64,000 bases of DNA from Paenibacillus sinensis (GCF_019904155.1 NZ_JAHCMB010000148.1:260-64259); one strand, 5' to 3'. Counted from the stretch's first letter, positions 1 to 8,167 are shown. Notes: generated by a model not told the origin, from the letters alone. Made by a program: numbers and translations.

Positions 1-176
1 GATTGGGTCGATCTCAGCTGAGCCGATCATTCCGGAACGAGTATAGAAAGAGCTGATTGCTCATTTTGAATCTGACGAGAAATTAATTCTCATTTAATAC
101 TCACTCGTTGTTCAGTTTTCAAAGATCAAGCTTCATTTAAGACTTTCATCGTCGCTTGTGTTCCTCAGCAGCAACT
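1..176 (-). other. leader of an rRNA operon (16S gene lies off the left edge)
   Basis: Read on the minus strand, this stretch has the look of a Bacillales pre-16S leader. A boxA-like antitermination element (TTGATCTTTGAAAACTG) is followed by the ACAACGAGTGAG text that commonly precedes rRNA in this group. Two promoters lie just upstream, so this is an operon start rather than the 16S-23S spacer. The 16S gene itself would start left of position 1 and is not seen, so the assignment is inference from the leader. Confidence 0.72.
113..130 (-). promoter_or_regulatory. boxA-like antitermination element of the rrn leader
   Basis: The minus strand reads CTTGATCTTTGAAAACTG, close to the boxA of Bacillus rrn leaders, where NusB/NusE load to keep polymerase from terminating. 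It sits about 50 bases downstream of the nearest promoter, as expected. Confidence 0.6.
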
Positions 177-210
177 CTTATATCTTATCACAACCAAGTG
201 ATCAACGCAA
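177..210 (-). promoter_or_regulatory. rrn promoter, proximal (P2-like)
   Basis: Two overlapping readings exist on the minus strand: TTGCGT-17-TAAGAT (210 to 182) and TTGATC-17-TATAAG (205 to 177). An A-rich tract (AAAGAAATAAAAAAG) lies directly upstream, as in strong rRNA promoters. Confidence 0.6.
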
Positions 211-260
211 GCTTTTTTATTTCTTTTTGAATCAGCAGCTCGTGTTTCTTGGCCGGAAAT

Positions 261-288
261 AGAATATATCATATTCAGATAGAGTCAA
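261..288 (-). promoter_or_regulatory. rrn promoter, distal (P1-like)
   Basis: TTGACT (288-283), 16 bases, TATTCT (266-261) on the minus strand. Together with the proximal promoter it gives the tandem arrangement usual for rRNA operons. Confidence 0.55.
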
Positions 289-411
289 TCAAGTGGTAGA
301 TTCAACCGGTTGCTAATGCACTGTCCTTTTTTTCATATAGGGATGTATAGCACTGAGCATCATTTTGCACCGGTTGTCGATCCCTTGAAGTACTGTGACT
401 TTTAGAACTGG

Positions 412-428
412 CACAATTTGCAATTGTG
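412..428. promoter_or_regulatory. perfect 7-3-7 palindrome, candidate operator of the CMD gene
   Basis: CACAATT-TGC-AATTGTG is a perfect inverted repeat 60 bases before the next start codon, in the promoter region. Position and symmetry suit a dimeric repressor. No regulator is adjacent, so a function is inference. Confidence 0.4.
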
Positions 429-487
429 ATAGAGTAGGTAGAGACGATAGGATCGAACAATCGCACTTATTATGAGGAGGTATACGA

Positions 488-796
488 ATGAGCATCAGTC
501 AATCTTTTATGACATTTGCCAAAGAAGCGCCGCAGCAGCAAAGTGCCTGGAGAGAACTCGTGGAACGGATGGACAGCGCCAGTAAACTGGATAAGAAGAC
601 ACAAGCACTTGCATATTTGGCAGTCTTGGCAGCAGCCCGTCTGGAGGGCGGGATTCCTTTTCATGTGAAACAGGCTAAAGAACTCGGTGCAACAAGAGAT
701 GAGATTATCAGCAGCATCCTGGTCGGTCTGCCAGCGGTCGGAAATGCTGTCATTCAGGCGCTGCCCGCCGCGCTTTCCGCTTTTGACGAGGAATAG
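488..796 (+). CDS. carboxymuconolactone decarboxylase (AhpD-fold) family protein without the redox cysteines
   Basis: A 102-residue all-helical protein of the CMD/AhpD fold. The segment EGGIPFHVKQAKELGATRDEI matches the family's active-site helix pair, in which members normally have a CxxC disulphide before HxxxA. Here those positions are occupied by EGGI, so a peroxidase-partner redox role like AhpD is unlikely; the His and the G-A-T-R-D-E turn remain. The start is fixed by GAGGAGG seven bases before ATG. It appears monocistronic, ending at a hairpin shared with the convergent lipoprotein gene. The substrate is unknown. Confidence 0.8.
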   Translation: MSISQSFMTFAKEAPQQQSAWRELVERMDSASKLDKKTQALAYLAVLAAARLEGGIPFHVKQAKELGATRDEIISSILVGLPAVGNAVIQALPAALSAFDEE

Positions 797-803
797 AACA
801 ACA

Positions 804-845
804 ACGGCTGCGGAGAACATGCATCTTCCCCACAGCCGTCTTTCC
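804..845. terminator. hairpin between convergent genes
   Basis: ACGGCTG (804-810) pairs with CAGCCGT (833-839) and the stem is extended by inner G/C pairs. The T-run is short on both sides, so it may work in both directions but weakly. Confidence 0.5.
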
Positions 846-862
846 AGTACCCCTGATGCTTA

Positions 863-1879
863 CTAATCAATCTGCGCGACCTTCCACTCACCCTGCTTGT
901 TTTTCAGTAGAGAAATTGTATAGATCCCCTCGGACAAATAGCCGTTATCGTGCATGGCCTGATACTCCAGCAGAAAATCCACCCGCTTCGTATCCTTGGG
1001 CTGTCCCTCATAGGTCAAGGAACTGAAGCGGAACTTGACGTCCGGACTGAAGAGATAGCTGAAATAATCCGCGGTCTCCGGGGAATACATGGCGGAATTG
1101 AACAGTTTCCGGTCATTCCCGGCCCACCCTTTCAGACAGTCCATGACCGCGTCAACCATCTGCTTCTGCCCTTCCCCGCTCAGTTTTGGGCGCGCAACAT
1201 ATACACCGGGCTCGGGCAGCTGTCTCTTCTCCAGATACTGGGCTGAACCCACCATTTGCGTAAAAAGAGGAAGCAGCGCTTCTCTCTCAGCAAGCGTTAA
1301 CCGGACTTCGGCTGTGTAAGGCTTGCCATGAACGCTGAAGGCAAAATAATCGGCAGACGTATTGCCGTCTTTCACTGTCCCTTTGTATTCTTTGTACAGC
1401 AGCAGAACCGGCTCCCGCTCCTCCGTCCGTACCGTCAGCCCGCCCGGGTGAAAGACCACATAATTCCGGTGATCAGGCGTTCCCCAAGCCTTGCTCTTCC
1501 CCATCTGGAATTCCGCCATTGTCTCGGGAACAAAAACAGCGATCGGTGTCAGGGAATCACTTAACAGCTTGGCGTTGACATCGCTGCCGTCTATAGTGTA
1601 ACCGCGCCCCGAACCGTTATAATCCGGCACCTTGCCATCCGAAAAGACCGACTTGGAAGCAGCAGGCAGGGCAGACGGCACCGAAGAAGGCGCAGCGCTC
1701 TTGATGGCCGGCATTCCTGATGCGAATGGAACCGGCGAAGACGGGGCGGACGGCGATTTAACGGTATATCCAGGTACAGCTGCTGCACTATTCTGGTTAG
1801 CTTCGTTGACCGCCGCACAGCCCATAAGAAGGGTAAGCGGGATTAACGAAGCCGCCGCGCATTTTCGAGTCCAGTTCAT
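863..1879 (-). CDS. secreted lipoprotein of unknown function
   Basis: A 338-residue protein with a lipoprotein signal peptide: basic MNWTRK, a hydrophobic core, and lipobox LLMGC with the lipidated Cys at 21. A Pro/Ser/Ala-rich linker (about residues 22-80) follows, then a globular part. The last 110 residues (from KLSGEGQKQMVDAVMD) resemble the NTF2-like domains of small lipoproteins, which is a weak structural impression. AGAGGTG precedes ATG. It should sit on the outer face of the membrane. No operon partner is seen, because the next gene downstream is convergent. I do not recognise the family. Confidence 0.75.
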   Translation of the reverse strand: MNWTRKCAAASLIPLTLLMGCAAVNEANQNSAAAVPGYTVKSPSAPSSPVPFASGMPAIKSAAPSSVPSALPAASKSVFSDGKVPDYNGSGRGYTIDGSDVNAKLLSDSLTPIAVFVPETMAEFQMGKSKAWGTPDHRNYVVFHPGGLTVRTEEREPVLLLYKEYKGTVKDGNTSADYFAFSVHGKPYTAEVRLTLAEREALLPLFTQMVGSAQYLEKRQLPEPGVYVARPKLSGEGQKQMVDAVMDCLKGWAGNDRKLFNSAMYSPETADYFSYLFSPDVKFRFSSLTYEGQPKDTKRVDFLLEYQAMHDNGYLSEGIYTISLLKNKQGEWKVAQID

Positions 1880-1951
1880 GGAACAATCACCTCTACCCCT
1901 AGACGGAATGTCTCTGGAAAAAGTTACAGCTTGCCCCGCGATCCGATCGCT

Positions 1952-2725
1952 CTAGAATCCGAAAATGCTTAATCCGCCGTCAACAAGCAGGGTCTGACCG
2001 GTCATATAATTGGACGCCTCCGAAGCGAGGAAGACAACAGGACCCACGAGTTCCTCCAGGCTTCCGACCCGCCCCATCGGGGTCCGGTCCGTAATCCGTT
2101 TCAGATAGGCTTCATCATTCAGAAGCTTCTCGGTAAGCGGTGTGCGGAAATACCACGGACCTACCGCGTTGACCCGGATACCGTACTGCGCCCACTCCAA
2201 CGCCAGATTCTTGGTCATCTGGATCATGGCCGCTTTGGTCGAACCGTATACAACGCCTGTGCGCAGCGCAGTATGGCCGCCGACAGAGGAGATATTAATG
2301 ATGCTGCCGCCCCCCTGCTCCTTCATGATCCGGGCCGCGATCTGGGAGCCCATGAAGGCTGACTTCAGATTGGTGGACATGATGGTCTCCCATTCCTCAT
2401 CGGTCACGTCAATGGCGGGGGTGCGGATATTCATTCCCGCATTATTCACCAGAAGATCAAGTCCCCCCAAATCGGCGGAAGCGCGGGTAATGGCATCCTC
2501 CAGCTGCTCGCGGCTCGTGACGTCGGCCGGGTAGCAGAAGCTCCGGGACGAAGTATGCTCTGCAATCAGCGCAGCAGTCTCCTCAAGATCGCTCTGTGTA
2601 CGGGAGAGCAGCGCGACGTCGCACCCGGCCTCAGCCAGACCGACGGCAAGCGCGCGACCGATCCCTTTTCCCGCTCCGGTGACGAGCACCTTTTTACCCT
2701 GCAGATTGAAAGATGGCAAGTACAT
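1952..2725 (-). CDS. short-chain dehydrogenase/reductase (SDR), glucose/gluconate dehydrogenase-like
   Basis: A 257-residue classical SDR with a Rossmann cofactor loop TGAGKGIG (residues 17-24), the NNAG structural motif, catalytic Ser in NISSVGG, and YGSTK carrying catalytic Tyr and Lys. The C-terminal GQTLLVDGG is standard. It oxidises or reduces a hydroxyl/keto group with NAD(P). Sequence flavour is closest to gluconate 5-dehydrogenase or 3-oxoacyl reductase-like SDRs, but substrate cannot be read from sequence. The GNAT gene lies just upstream on the same strand (21-base gap), suggesting cotranscription. Confidence 0.88.
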   Translation of the reverse strand: MYLPSFNLQGKKVLVTGAGKGIGRALAVGLAEAGCDVALLSRTQSDLEETAALIAEHTSSRSFCYPADVTSREQLEDAITRASADLGGLDLLVNNAGMNIRTPAIDVTDEEWETIMSTNLKSAFMGSQIAARIMKEQGGGSIINISSVGGHTALRTGVVYGSTKAAMIQMTKNLALEWAQYGIRVNAVGPWYFRTPLTEKLLNDEAYLKRITDRTPMGRVGSLEELVGPVVFLASEASNYMTGQTLLVDGGLSIFGF

Positions 2726-2746
2726 GGTTTCACTCTCCTGATCTCG

Positions 2747-3265
2747 TTATTTATTGACGCCTCCGGACTTGCCGGCGTGCAGCGTGCTGAAATACTGACT
2801 CGGATTGCCCTGCTGGGGATTATGCTTCTCCTCAAAAACTCCGCCGGTGTACTCGCTGATCACCTTATGCCAGAACGTTCTGGCCGGCGTATTGGCGCGG
2901 ATCTGCGACACCTTCCAATCCCCCTGGAACATGTCGAACAGCCGATGGGCAGCCCAGGTGCCGACGCCGAAGCGGCGGTATTTCTGCATCACAAAAAACT
3001 CGGTCATATAGAACTGGCCTTCCTTGCTGCGAAGGAGCCTGTCCACCAAGGCAAAGCCCGCAGGCCGCTCATTGCAGGTAATCAGGTAAGCATATTTATT
3101 GTGGCCGCTGTTCCAGTACGCCTCAAGGCCGGGATATGCGGGAAATGCGCCTTCCCGGTCCACATCCAATTCCAGATAGCGGGTGAAATCGTACAGATAG
3201 AACTGCATCAGTCTGCTGATAATCGCTTTTCGCTCGGCGGGAACAAGCTCAAGTCCGAGTTCCAA
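2747..3265 (-). CDS. GNAT family N-acetyltransferase
   Basis: About 172 residues. The acetyl-CoA pyrophosphate-binding motif is visible as QKYRRFGVGTWAAHRLF, and a late FWHKVI segment fits the GNAT C-terminal strand. The start is uncertain. GTG at 3274 overlaps the AGAGGTG Shine-Dalgarno, whereas TTG at 3265 lies six bases after it and is preferred here. The acceptor substrate is unknown. It probably shares a transcript with the SDR gene downstream. It is divergent from xerS, with a 150-base intergenic region between them. Confidence 0.8.
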   Translation of the reverse strand: MELGLELVPAERKAIISRLMQFYLYDFTRYLELDVDREGAFPAYPGLEAYWNSGHNKYAYLITCNERPAGFALVDRLLRSKEGQFYMTEFFVMQKYRRFGVGTWAAHRLFDMFQGDWKVSQIRANTPARTFWHKVISEYTGGVFEEKHNPQQGNPSQYFSTLHAGKSGGVNK

Positions 3266-3423
3266 TGGAGTCACCTCTGCTAGTCGCTTTTTTCGTTTCT
3301 TTCACACATGATATAACTTTGCAATCCAAGGAGCAAGGCGGCAAGGTGATGCCTTTAAAAGTAATCCGCAGCGAAACATGATAAAATGAGTGCATTACGA
3401 TTTTACCGGAAGAAGGTGACCCC

Positions 3424-4506
3424 ATGAGCATTCAAAAATGGAGCGACCGTCAGAAGCTCGAACTGAAGCTGCCGGCCATGCCCTGGTTCGTTCGCCAGTT
3501 CATCGACTTCAAGCTCCCCGATCTTTCTCCTTCCACACTTCTGGAATATGTACGCGATTACGAGTCGTTCTTCGGATGGCTGCGCGCCGAGGGCATCTCG
3601 CAGGCCGCTTCCAACGCGGAGGTTACGCTGCTCGATCTGGAGACGCTTCATATGGACAGCATCACCGGTTACCGCCTTCATCTGACCTCGCGTGCCGAAA
3701 GCGCCAATTCACGGATCACGGTATCCCGCAAGCTGTCCGCGCTGCGCTCGCTGTTTCATTACCTCAGTCAGATTGCCGAGGACGAAAATTTCTACCCGCT
3801 GCTCAAACGAAACATCATGGCTAAGGTGGAGATCAAACGAATTCACAAGCCTAAGGATACGGCAGCCAAGCTGAAGGGTAAAATTCTGGAGGAAGACGAG
3901 CTGCTGGAATTCGTCGGGTATATCCTGGAGGGCTATGGAAAGGACGTTGAGGGCAACAAGCAGGCCTACTATGCGTTTCAGCTCAATCGCGAACGGGACG
4001 CCTGCATTGCCAGCCTGATTCTCAATTCCGGGCTTCGCGTGTCCGAAGTCGTCAACTTGAACGTGGACGATCTGGATCTGAACAACAAGCTGCTGTATGT
4101 ATTCCGGAAGGGCAACAATGATGAAACCTTTAAGACTCCGGTCTATTTCCGGGAGCAGGCCAAGGACGAGCTGAGAGCTTATTTGAATCTCCGGCAGACC
4201 CGGTACGTCACACCCAAGAAGGAAAAAGCGCTGTTCGTCGCCAAGCCCAACGGCAGCAACGAAGGCAAGCGCATGACGAAGCGGGCGATTCAGGAAATGA
4301 TCATCAAATATGCCAAGCGGTTCGGCAAGCCGTATTTAACGGTCCACAAGCTTCGGCATTCCTTTGCAACCGACTATTATCTTCAAAATGATATCTATAA
4401 AACCAAGGAACAGCTCGGACACGCCTCCACGGAGACAACCGAAGTCTATGCGCATCTTACGGACAAGACAATGTCCGAAGCAATCGAGCGGCGTCAGGAT
4501 TCCTGA
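3424..4506 (+). CDS. xerS: tyrosine recombinase XerS
   Basis: A 360-residue site-specific recombinase. The N-terminal SAM-like core-binding domain (about 15-135) is followed by the catalytic domain with the full tyrosine-recombinase set: Arg205 (SGLRVSEV), Lys229, His308/Arg311 (HKLRHSF), His333 (LGHAST) and nucleophile Tyr342. The length and N-terminal WFVRQFIDFK resemble single-protein XerS recombinases of streptococci rather than the roughly 300-residue XerC/XerD. Such enzymes resolve chromosome dimers at a dif site. GAAGGTG precedes ATG, and a strong terminator follows. No integron, phage or attachment repeats surround it, so a housekeeping role is favoured over an integrase. Confidence 0.88.
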   Translation: MSIQKWSDRQKLELKLPAMPWFVRQFIDFKLPDLSPSTLLEYVRDYESFFGWLRAEGISQAASNAEVTLLDLETLHMDSITGYRLHLTSRAESANSRITVSRKLSALRSLFHYLSQIAEDENFYPLLKRNIMAKVEIKRIHKPKDTAAKLKGKILEEDELLEFVGYILEGYGKDVEGNKQAYYAFQLNRERDACIASLILNSGLRVSEVVNLNVDDLDLNNKLLYVFRKGNNDETFKTPVYFREQAKDELRAYLNLRQTRYVTPKKEKALFVAKPNGSNEGKRMTKRAIQEMIIKYAKRFGKPYLTVHKLRHSFATDYYLQNDIYKTKEQLGHASTETTEVYAHLTDKTMSEAIERRQDS

Positions 4507-4582
4507 GAACGGTGCGACCAGCTTCAGCCAAATGTCAGTGTCTGCCGTTCACACCAATGATCATGAACCAGTTCCTGAAATC

Positions 4583-4612
4583 AGGCCGCACCGAACCGGT
4601 GCGGCTTTCTTT
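4583..4612 (+). terminator. terminator of xerS
   Basis: The stem GCCGCACC/GGTGCGGC (4585-4605) is followed by TTTCTTT, 80 bases after the xerS stop. Confidence 0.8.
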
Positions 4613-4730
4613 GCTGATCCGGCCTTCAGATCGCCTTCAAACTGTGAGATAATGTTGGCAAGTTAGGCGCTTGATGGTGGCTTCGGCATGAGGTGAGGGA
4701 GCGTATAGATGCTTTTCTATTGTGAATTTT

Positions 4731-5396
4731 TCATATATTGTAATTTGATAATAAGGTTCGTTGCTGCTGTAAAAAACCGGCGACTGCATGCAGATCGCCG
4801 ATTTCAAACACTGGACAGGCCAGAGTGTCAAATTCGCCCGAAGCGCGAATTGCTGGCCAGCAGACGGCAGCCCTCACATTCTTCAGACCGCCGATCAGTT
4901 CCAGATCCGTATGCTCCCGTACAAGAACCATTTTGGGAAAATCCTCATTCTTAAAGCCCTCGACAAGCACATAATCATAGCTGCAGAAGCCGCTAATGAG
5001 TTCCTTCAGTCTTCTGCTTCTCGACTCCCAGACGAAAGAGCTCTCATTCGACGTGATGGACACCCCTTCCGCCCCGGCCTCCCGATGAAGCCAGGTATCC
5101 GTTCCAGGCTGATCGGCCTCGAAGCCGTGAACATCATGCTTGATTACAGCCACGCTGAATCCCTGCTCGCGAAGAATTGGAATCAGAGCGGCGATCAGCG
5201 TCGTCTTGCCCCTGTTCTTGTAGCCGACGATTTGGCATACGACAGGCCGACGCCTTCCGGCTTGTCCCGCGAAGGAACGAACCCTGCCCGCCATACTTGA
5301 TCTTGATTCATTGGCCGTAGCCAGTCTGCATGTTTCTCCCCGGCGTCCAAGATGCCGCACCCGCTGCTGAGATAAGATTTCTGCTGCCCGTTTCAT
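4731..5396 (-). CDS. mobB: molybdopterin-guanine dinucleotide biosynthesis adaptor MobB
   Basis: A P-loop GTP-binding protein assisting MobA in attaching GMP to molybdopterin. The Walker A is GYKNRGKTT at about residues 58-66. The family's aspartate/histidine segment (KHDVHGFEAD) and the TWLHREAGA stretch are present. The reading frame overlaps moeA by four bases (ATGA), so translation is probably coupled. About 50 extra residues precede the P-loop compared with typical MobB. A later Met at about 35 is possible but lacks a ribosome site. No mobA is seen in the window. Confidence 0.88.
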   Translation of the reverse strand: MKRAAEILSQQRVRHLGRRGETCRLATANESRSSMAGRVRSFAGQAGRRRPVVCQIVGYKNRGKTTLIAALIPILREQGFSVAVIKHDVHGFEADQPGTDTWLHREAGAEGVSITSNESSFVWESRSRRLKELISGFCSYDYVLVEGFKNEDFPKMVLVREHTDLELIGGLKNVRAAVCWPAIRASGEFDTLACPVFEIGDLHAVAGFLQQQRTLLSNYNI

Positions 5397-6655
5397 GGCA
5401 GCTTAATGTAGCGGACCTTGGTGCCTGCGCGGAGCCCCCGCTCATCCGGCGTTACGACCAGCAGACAGTCGCTGTCCTTGATCGTGACCATCACCGAGGA
5501 TTCATCAATGGAGGCCGGGTAAGCGTGCACCACTCCATCCTGTAGTTCCAGACGCGCTCTCACGAAGCGGGTAAAATTGTTGACCTTATGATAATCCTCC
5601 GCCAACACCGCGACACCTTCGGGAAGCAAAGGAGACGAAGACCCCTGCATCACGGCGAGCATCGGGTAAGCGAATAAATGAAAACCGACGAAGCAGGCGC
5701 CCGGATTGCCGGATAGTGCAATGATAGGCGTTCCTCCGCGGACAGCCGCTGTCGTTACGCTGCCGGGACGCATGGCAACCTTGTTGAACAGCATGGCGCC
5801 CGGATCTTCCCGGATCAGATCGCCCATAATATCATAATCGCCGACAGAGACGCCTCCGATGGTGATCACGAGATCATAGGCTTCCAGCGCCATCTCCACC
5901 TTGGCGCGGGCAAGCTCCAGATTGTCGGCGATGGCGCCAAGCATTACCGGCTCACCTCCGGCTTCCCGGATCAGCACCTCCAGCATCGGCGAATTGCTGT
6001 CCCGGATCTTGCCGGGCTGCAGCGGGTCGCCAACTCCAAGCAGCTCGCTGCCCGTCGCAAATAGCGCCACCTTGGGCCGGCGGATCACCGGGACTTCAGC
6101 GATGCCGAAAGTTGCCAGAACGGCAATATCTCCTGCCCCGATTCTACGGCCTGCCTCCAGCACTTTATCTCCGCTGCGGATTTCAAATCCCCGGGGTGTG
6201 ATGTTGCGCCCGGCCTGAATGGTCGCGCGCACGCCAACCCATGACACGCCGTCTTCCTCGCGCGTAGTCGTCGCCTCCAGCATGACGACGGCATCCGCCC
6301 CCTCCGGAACCTGCGCCCCGGTCATTATTCTCGCTGCCGTCCCCTGCGTCACTATCATTTCGGAGACGAACCCGCAGGGAATTTCATCTACAACCTTGAG
6401 CCATACGATCTCCCCTTCTTTCGCCGCAATCGTGTCGGCCGCAATGACGGCGTAGCCGTCCATTCCGGAACGATTGAACGCCGGAAAGGGGTGCGGCGCC
6501 GCAATATCCTCTGCCAGTCTGCGTCCGGCTGCATGCCCGATCGGAATTCTCTCCATCTCCAGCGGAGAAGCATATGCCAACAGCTTCTGCTGTGCCTCAT
6601 GCACCTGAACCACTTTCCTGCCGAACTTGCCGTTCTTGGTGGTCTCCTCCATCAT
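5393..6655 (-). CDS. moeA: molybdopterin molybdotransferase MoeA
   Basis: A 420-residue protein that inserts molybdate into adenylated molybdopterin in the last step of cofactor assembly. The family landmarks are FNRSGMDGYAV near the N terminus, GAQVPEGADAVV, the molybdopterin-binding GGVSVGDYD, and LSGNPGA. The C-terminal beta domain is complete. GGGAGG lies before ATG. It forms an operon with mobB through a stop/start overlap, behind a clear sigma-A promoter. Molybdoenzymes that would use the cofactor are not encoded in this window. Confidence 0.95.
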   Translation of the reverse strand: MMEETTKNGKFGRKVVQVHEAQQKLLAYASPLEMERIPIGHAAGRRLAEDIAAPHPFPAFNRSGMDGYAVIAADTIAAKEGEIVWLKVVDEIPCGFVSEMIVTQGTAARIMTGAQVPEGADAVVMLEATTTREEDGVSWVGVRATIQAGRNITPRGFEIRSGDKVLEAGRRIGAGDIAVLATFGIAEVPVIRRPKVALFATGSELLGVGDPLQPGKIRDSNSPMLEVLIREAGGEPVMLGAIADNLELARAKVEMALEAYDLVITIGGVSVGDYDIMGDLIREDPGAMLFNKVAMRPGSVTTAAVRGGTPIIALSGNPGACFVGFHLFAYPMLAVMQGSSSPLLPEGVAVLAEDYHKVNNFTRFVRARLELQDGVVHAYPASIDESSVMVTIKDSDCLLVVTPDERGLRAGTKVRYIKLP

Positions 6656-6690
6656 CGCGATTCCTCCCTTTTTCCCAATGAACCCGTTTC

Positions 6691-6720
6691 ATTGTAACAT
6701 ACCAAAATCGATGATCCCAA
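6691..6720 (-). promoter_or_regulatory. sigma-A promoter of moeA-mobB
   Basis: TTGGGA (6720-6715), 18 bases, TACAAT (6696-6691) on the minus strand, about 36 bases before the moeA start. Confidence 0.6.
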
Positions 6721-6743
6721 TTCGGCTGATGCACGCCGAACAC

Positions 6744-6778
6744 GAAAAAAGCAGGCATGCCTGACGGCCACCCGCTTT
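6744..6778 (-). terminator. terminator after the DUF4178 gene
   Basis: On the minus strand an AGCGGG...CCTGCT stem, with an inner GGC pairing, is followed by six T. It separates the pspA-DUF4178 unit from moeA. Confidence 0.6.
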
Positions 6779-6820
6779 CATTCACAGCTTATTTATTGGC
6801 TCTTCCTGCGGAAGAAATGC

Positions 6821-7327
6821 TTATGAAGCCCGGATGACCTGAACGTCGCCCGGAATGATCGTCTCTCCTTCATATAGCATAAACCGCCCGTTCTGCCACT
6901 CAATACGAAGCAGCTCGCCTTCGTCGGATTGATACTGCCATACATGCTGGTCGCCCGCATTCATAAAAGGTGTCTGACCGGTCACTGCCACATGCCCTTC
7001 GTACTCTTCCTCCAGATAGTAGAGGATGTCATCGAGCTCCATCGTGGCCGGAACCTCGGCCAGATTATCCAGCCGGCCGTCGATTGCCTTATACAGCGCG
7101 TACCGCAGCTCTTCCCGCTGCTCCACATGCAAGTACGCCAGCGCCGCACCGTCGCGAAGCGTCAAGAGCGCGGCATTGCGGCCAAAATTGCTGACCCGCC
7201 CAGTCACTTCATAGCTGACGAGCGACACCTCGCAGATATCACCCGGAGACAGCTGAAGCATGCTCTTCGGAGCGGGAAGCGGTTCATCCTTGGCGAACAG
7301 ATTGCCAATACGTTTCCATATACTCAT
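6821..7327 (-). CDS. DUF4178 domain protein, PspA-associated
   Basis: A 168-residue soluble protein. It starts at ATG 7327 because AGGAGG lies eight bases upstream; an 18-codon extension to 7381 has no such site. It consists mainly of predicted beta strands (ICEVSLVSYEV, AALLTLRDGA, LRIEWQNGRFMLYEGE), which is the pattern of DUF4178 domains. Genes of this family are often found next to pspA in Gram-positive bacteria, and that is the case here. The molecular function is not known; a role in the envelope-stress response is inferred from the neighbour. Confidence 0.72.
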   Translation of the reverse strand: MSIWKRIGNLFAKDEPLPAPKSMLQLSPGDICEVSLVSYEVTGRVSNFGRNAALLTLRDGAALAYLHVEQREELRYALYKAIDGRLDNLAEVPATMELDDILYYLEEEYEGHVAVTGQTPFMNAGDQHVWQYQSDEGELLRIEWQNGRFMLYEGETIIPGDVQVIRAS

Positions 7328-7363
7328 GGTCGTTCCTCCTGTCGGGTCCCTGTACATACAAGA

Positions 7364-7394
7364 GCGGGGAGAGCGATTCACCGCTACTCCCCGC
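7364..7394 (-). other. stable hairpin between pspA and the DUF4178 gene
   Basis: GCGGGGAG/CTCCCCGC with an inner GCG/CGC pairing lies just after the pspA stop. There is no T-run, so it looks more like a transcript-stabilising or processing stem, or a leaky terminator, that sets unequal amounts of the two products. Confidence 0.5.
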
Positions 7395-7426
7395 CATCGC
7401 CTTCACGATATCGTGACAGGAGGCTC

Positions 7427-8095
7427 TTATTGCTTCTCGTACTGCTTCATCAGAGCGGCCAGTTCATCTTCAACGCCCTGATCTTTGGACAACTGCTCGA
7501 ATTCGTCATCAAGCGATTTCGTGCCTTTGCTCATTTCGTTGCTTGCTTCCGCCTGGGCTTCGGCCTGGAGCATTTTCTCTTCCATGCGTTTCAGACCGGC
7601 TGTCGCGGAATCGGAGCTGAAGCCGCTCATCGCCTTATTAATTTCAGTCTGCGCCTTGGCCGCGTTGTAACGGGCTACCAGCGTCTCGCGCTTGCTCTTC
7701 ATCTGGCCGAGTTGCTTGCGCATCTCTTCCAGCTTGTCGCGGAGATTGTCAGCCGAAGCCTTGTTCTGGTCGTAGCTCGTCTTGTATTCGGCGAGCTTGC
7801 CTTCAGCCGTCTTCTTCTCTTCCAGCGCGCGGCGGGCCAGATCAGCATTGCCGGCCTGTGCGGCGGCGTGGGCTTGCTGATTGCGCTTGTTCACGAGCGC
7901 TTCCTGCTCTTCGTACAACTGCTTGAATTTCTTCTCAATCGCGATCTGGGCAGCGACCGCTTTCTCGGCGTCTTCCAGATCTTCGGTCATATCCCGGATA
8001 TATTGGTCAGTCATTTTGATCGGGTCTTCAGCCTTGTCGATAATCGCATTGATATTGGACATCGTTAAATCGCGCAATCTTTTAAAAATGGACAT
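7427..8095 (-). CDS. pspA: PspA/IM30 family membrane-stress protein
   Basis: A 222-residue, almost wholly alpha-helical, highly charged coiled-coil protein. It begins with the amphipathic helix IFKRLRDLTMSNINAIIDK, which is typical of PspA/IM30/Vipp1. The conserved EDPIKMTDQYIRDMTEDL follows. PspA oligomers bind and protect stressed membranes. TTTGGAGG precedes ATG. A near-perfect ECF promoter lies directly upstream, matching the known sigma-W control of pspA in Bacillus subtilis. The DUF4178 gene is downstream on the same strand. No PspB/C or PspF is seen. Confidence 0.93.
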   Translation of the reverse strand: MSIFKRLRDLTMSNINAIIDKAEDPIKMTDQYIRDMTEDLEDAEKAVAAQIAIEKKFKQLYEEQEALVNKRNQQAHAAAQAGNADLARRALEEKKTAEGKLAEYKTSYDQNKASADNLRDKLEEMRKQLGQMKSKRETLVARYNAAKAQTEINKAMSGFSSDSATAGLKRMEEKMLQAEAQAEASNEMSKGTKSLDDEFEQLSKDQGVEDELAALMKQYEKQ

Positions 8096-8141
8096 ATGTT
8101 CATTCCTCCAAAAGATGGTTTTTAAACTTGTTGATATGTTT

Positions 8142-8167
8142 TACGCAGATAAGCGGAATCCGTTTCA
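8142..8167 (-). promoter_or_regulatory. sigma-W-like ECF promoter of pspA
   Basis: TGAAAC (8167-8162), 16 bases, CGTA (8145-8142) on the minus strand matches the sigma-W consensus exactly in both boxes and spacing. The TGA of the -35 box is also the stop codon of the upstream LpdD-like gene. Confidence 0.78.

Noticed and set aside
3424..4612. xerS as a mobile-element integrase
   Set aside because: No flanking direct repeats, tRNA, excisionase or phage genes; sequence and length fit the housekeeping XerS type.
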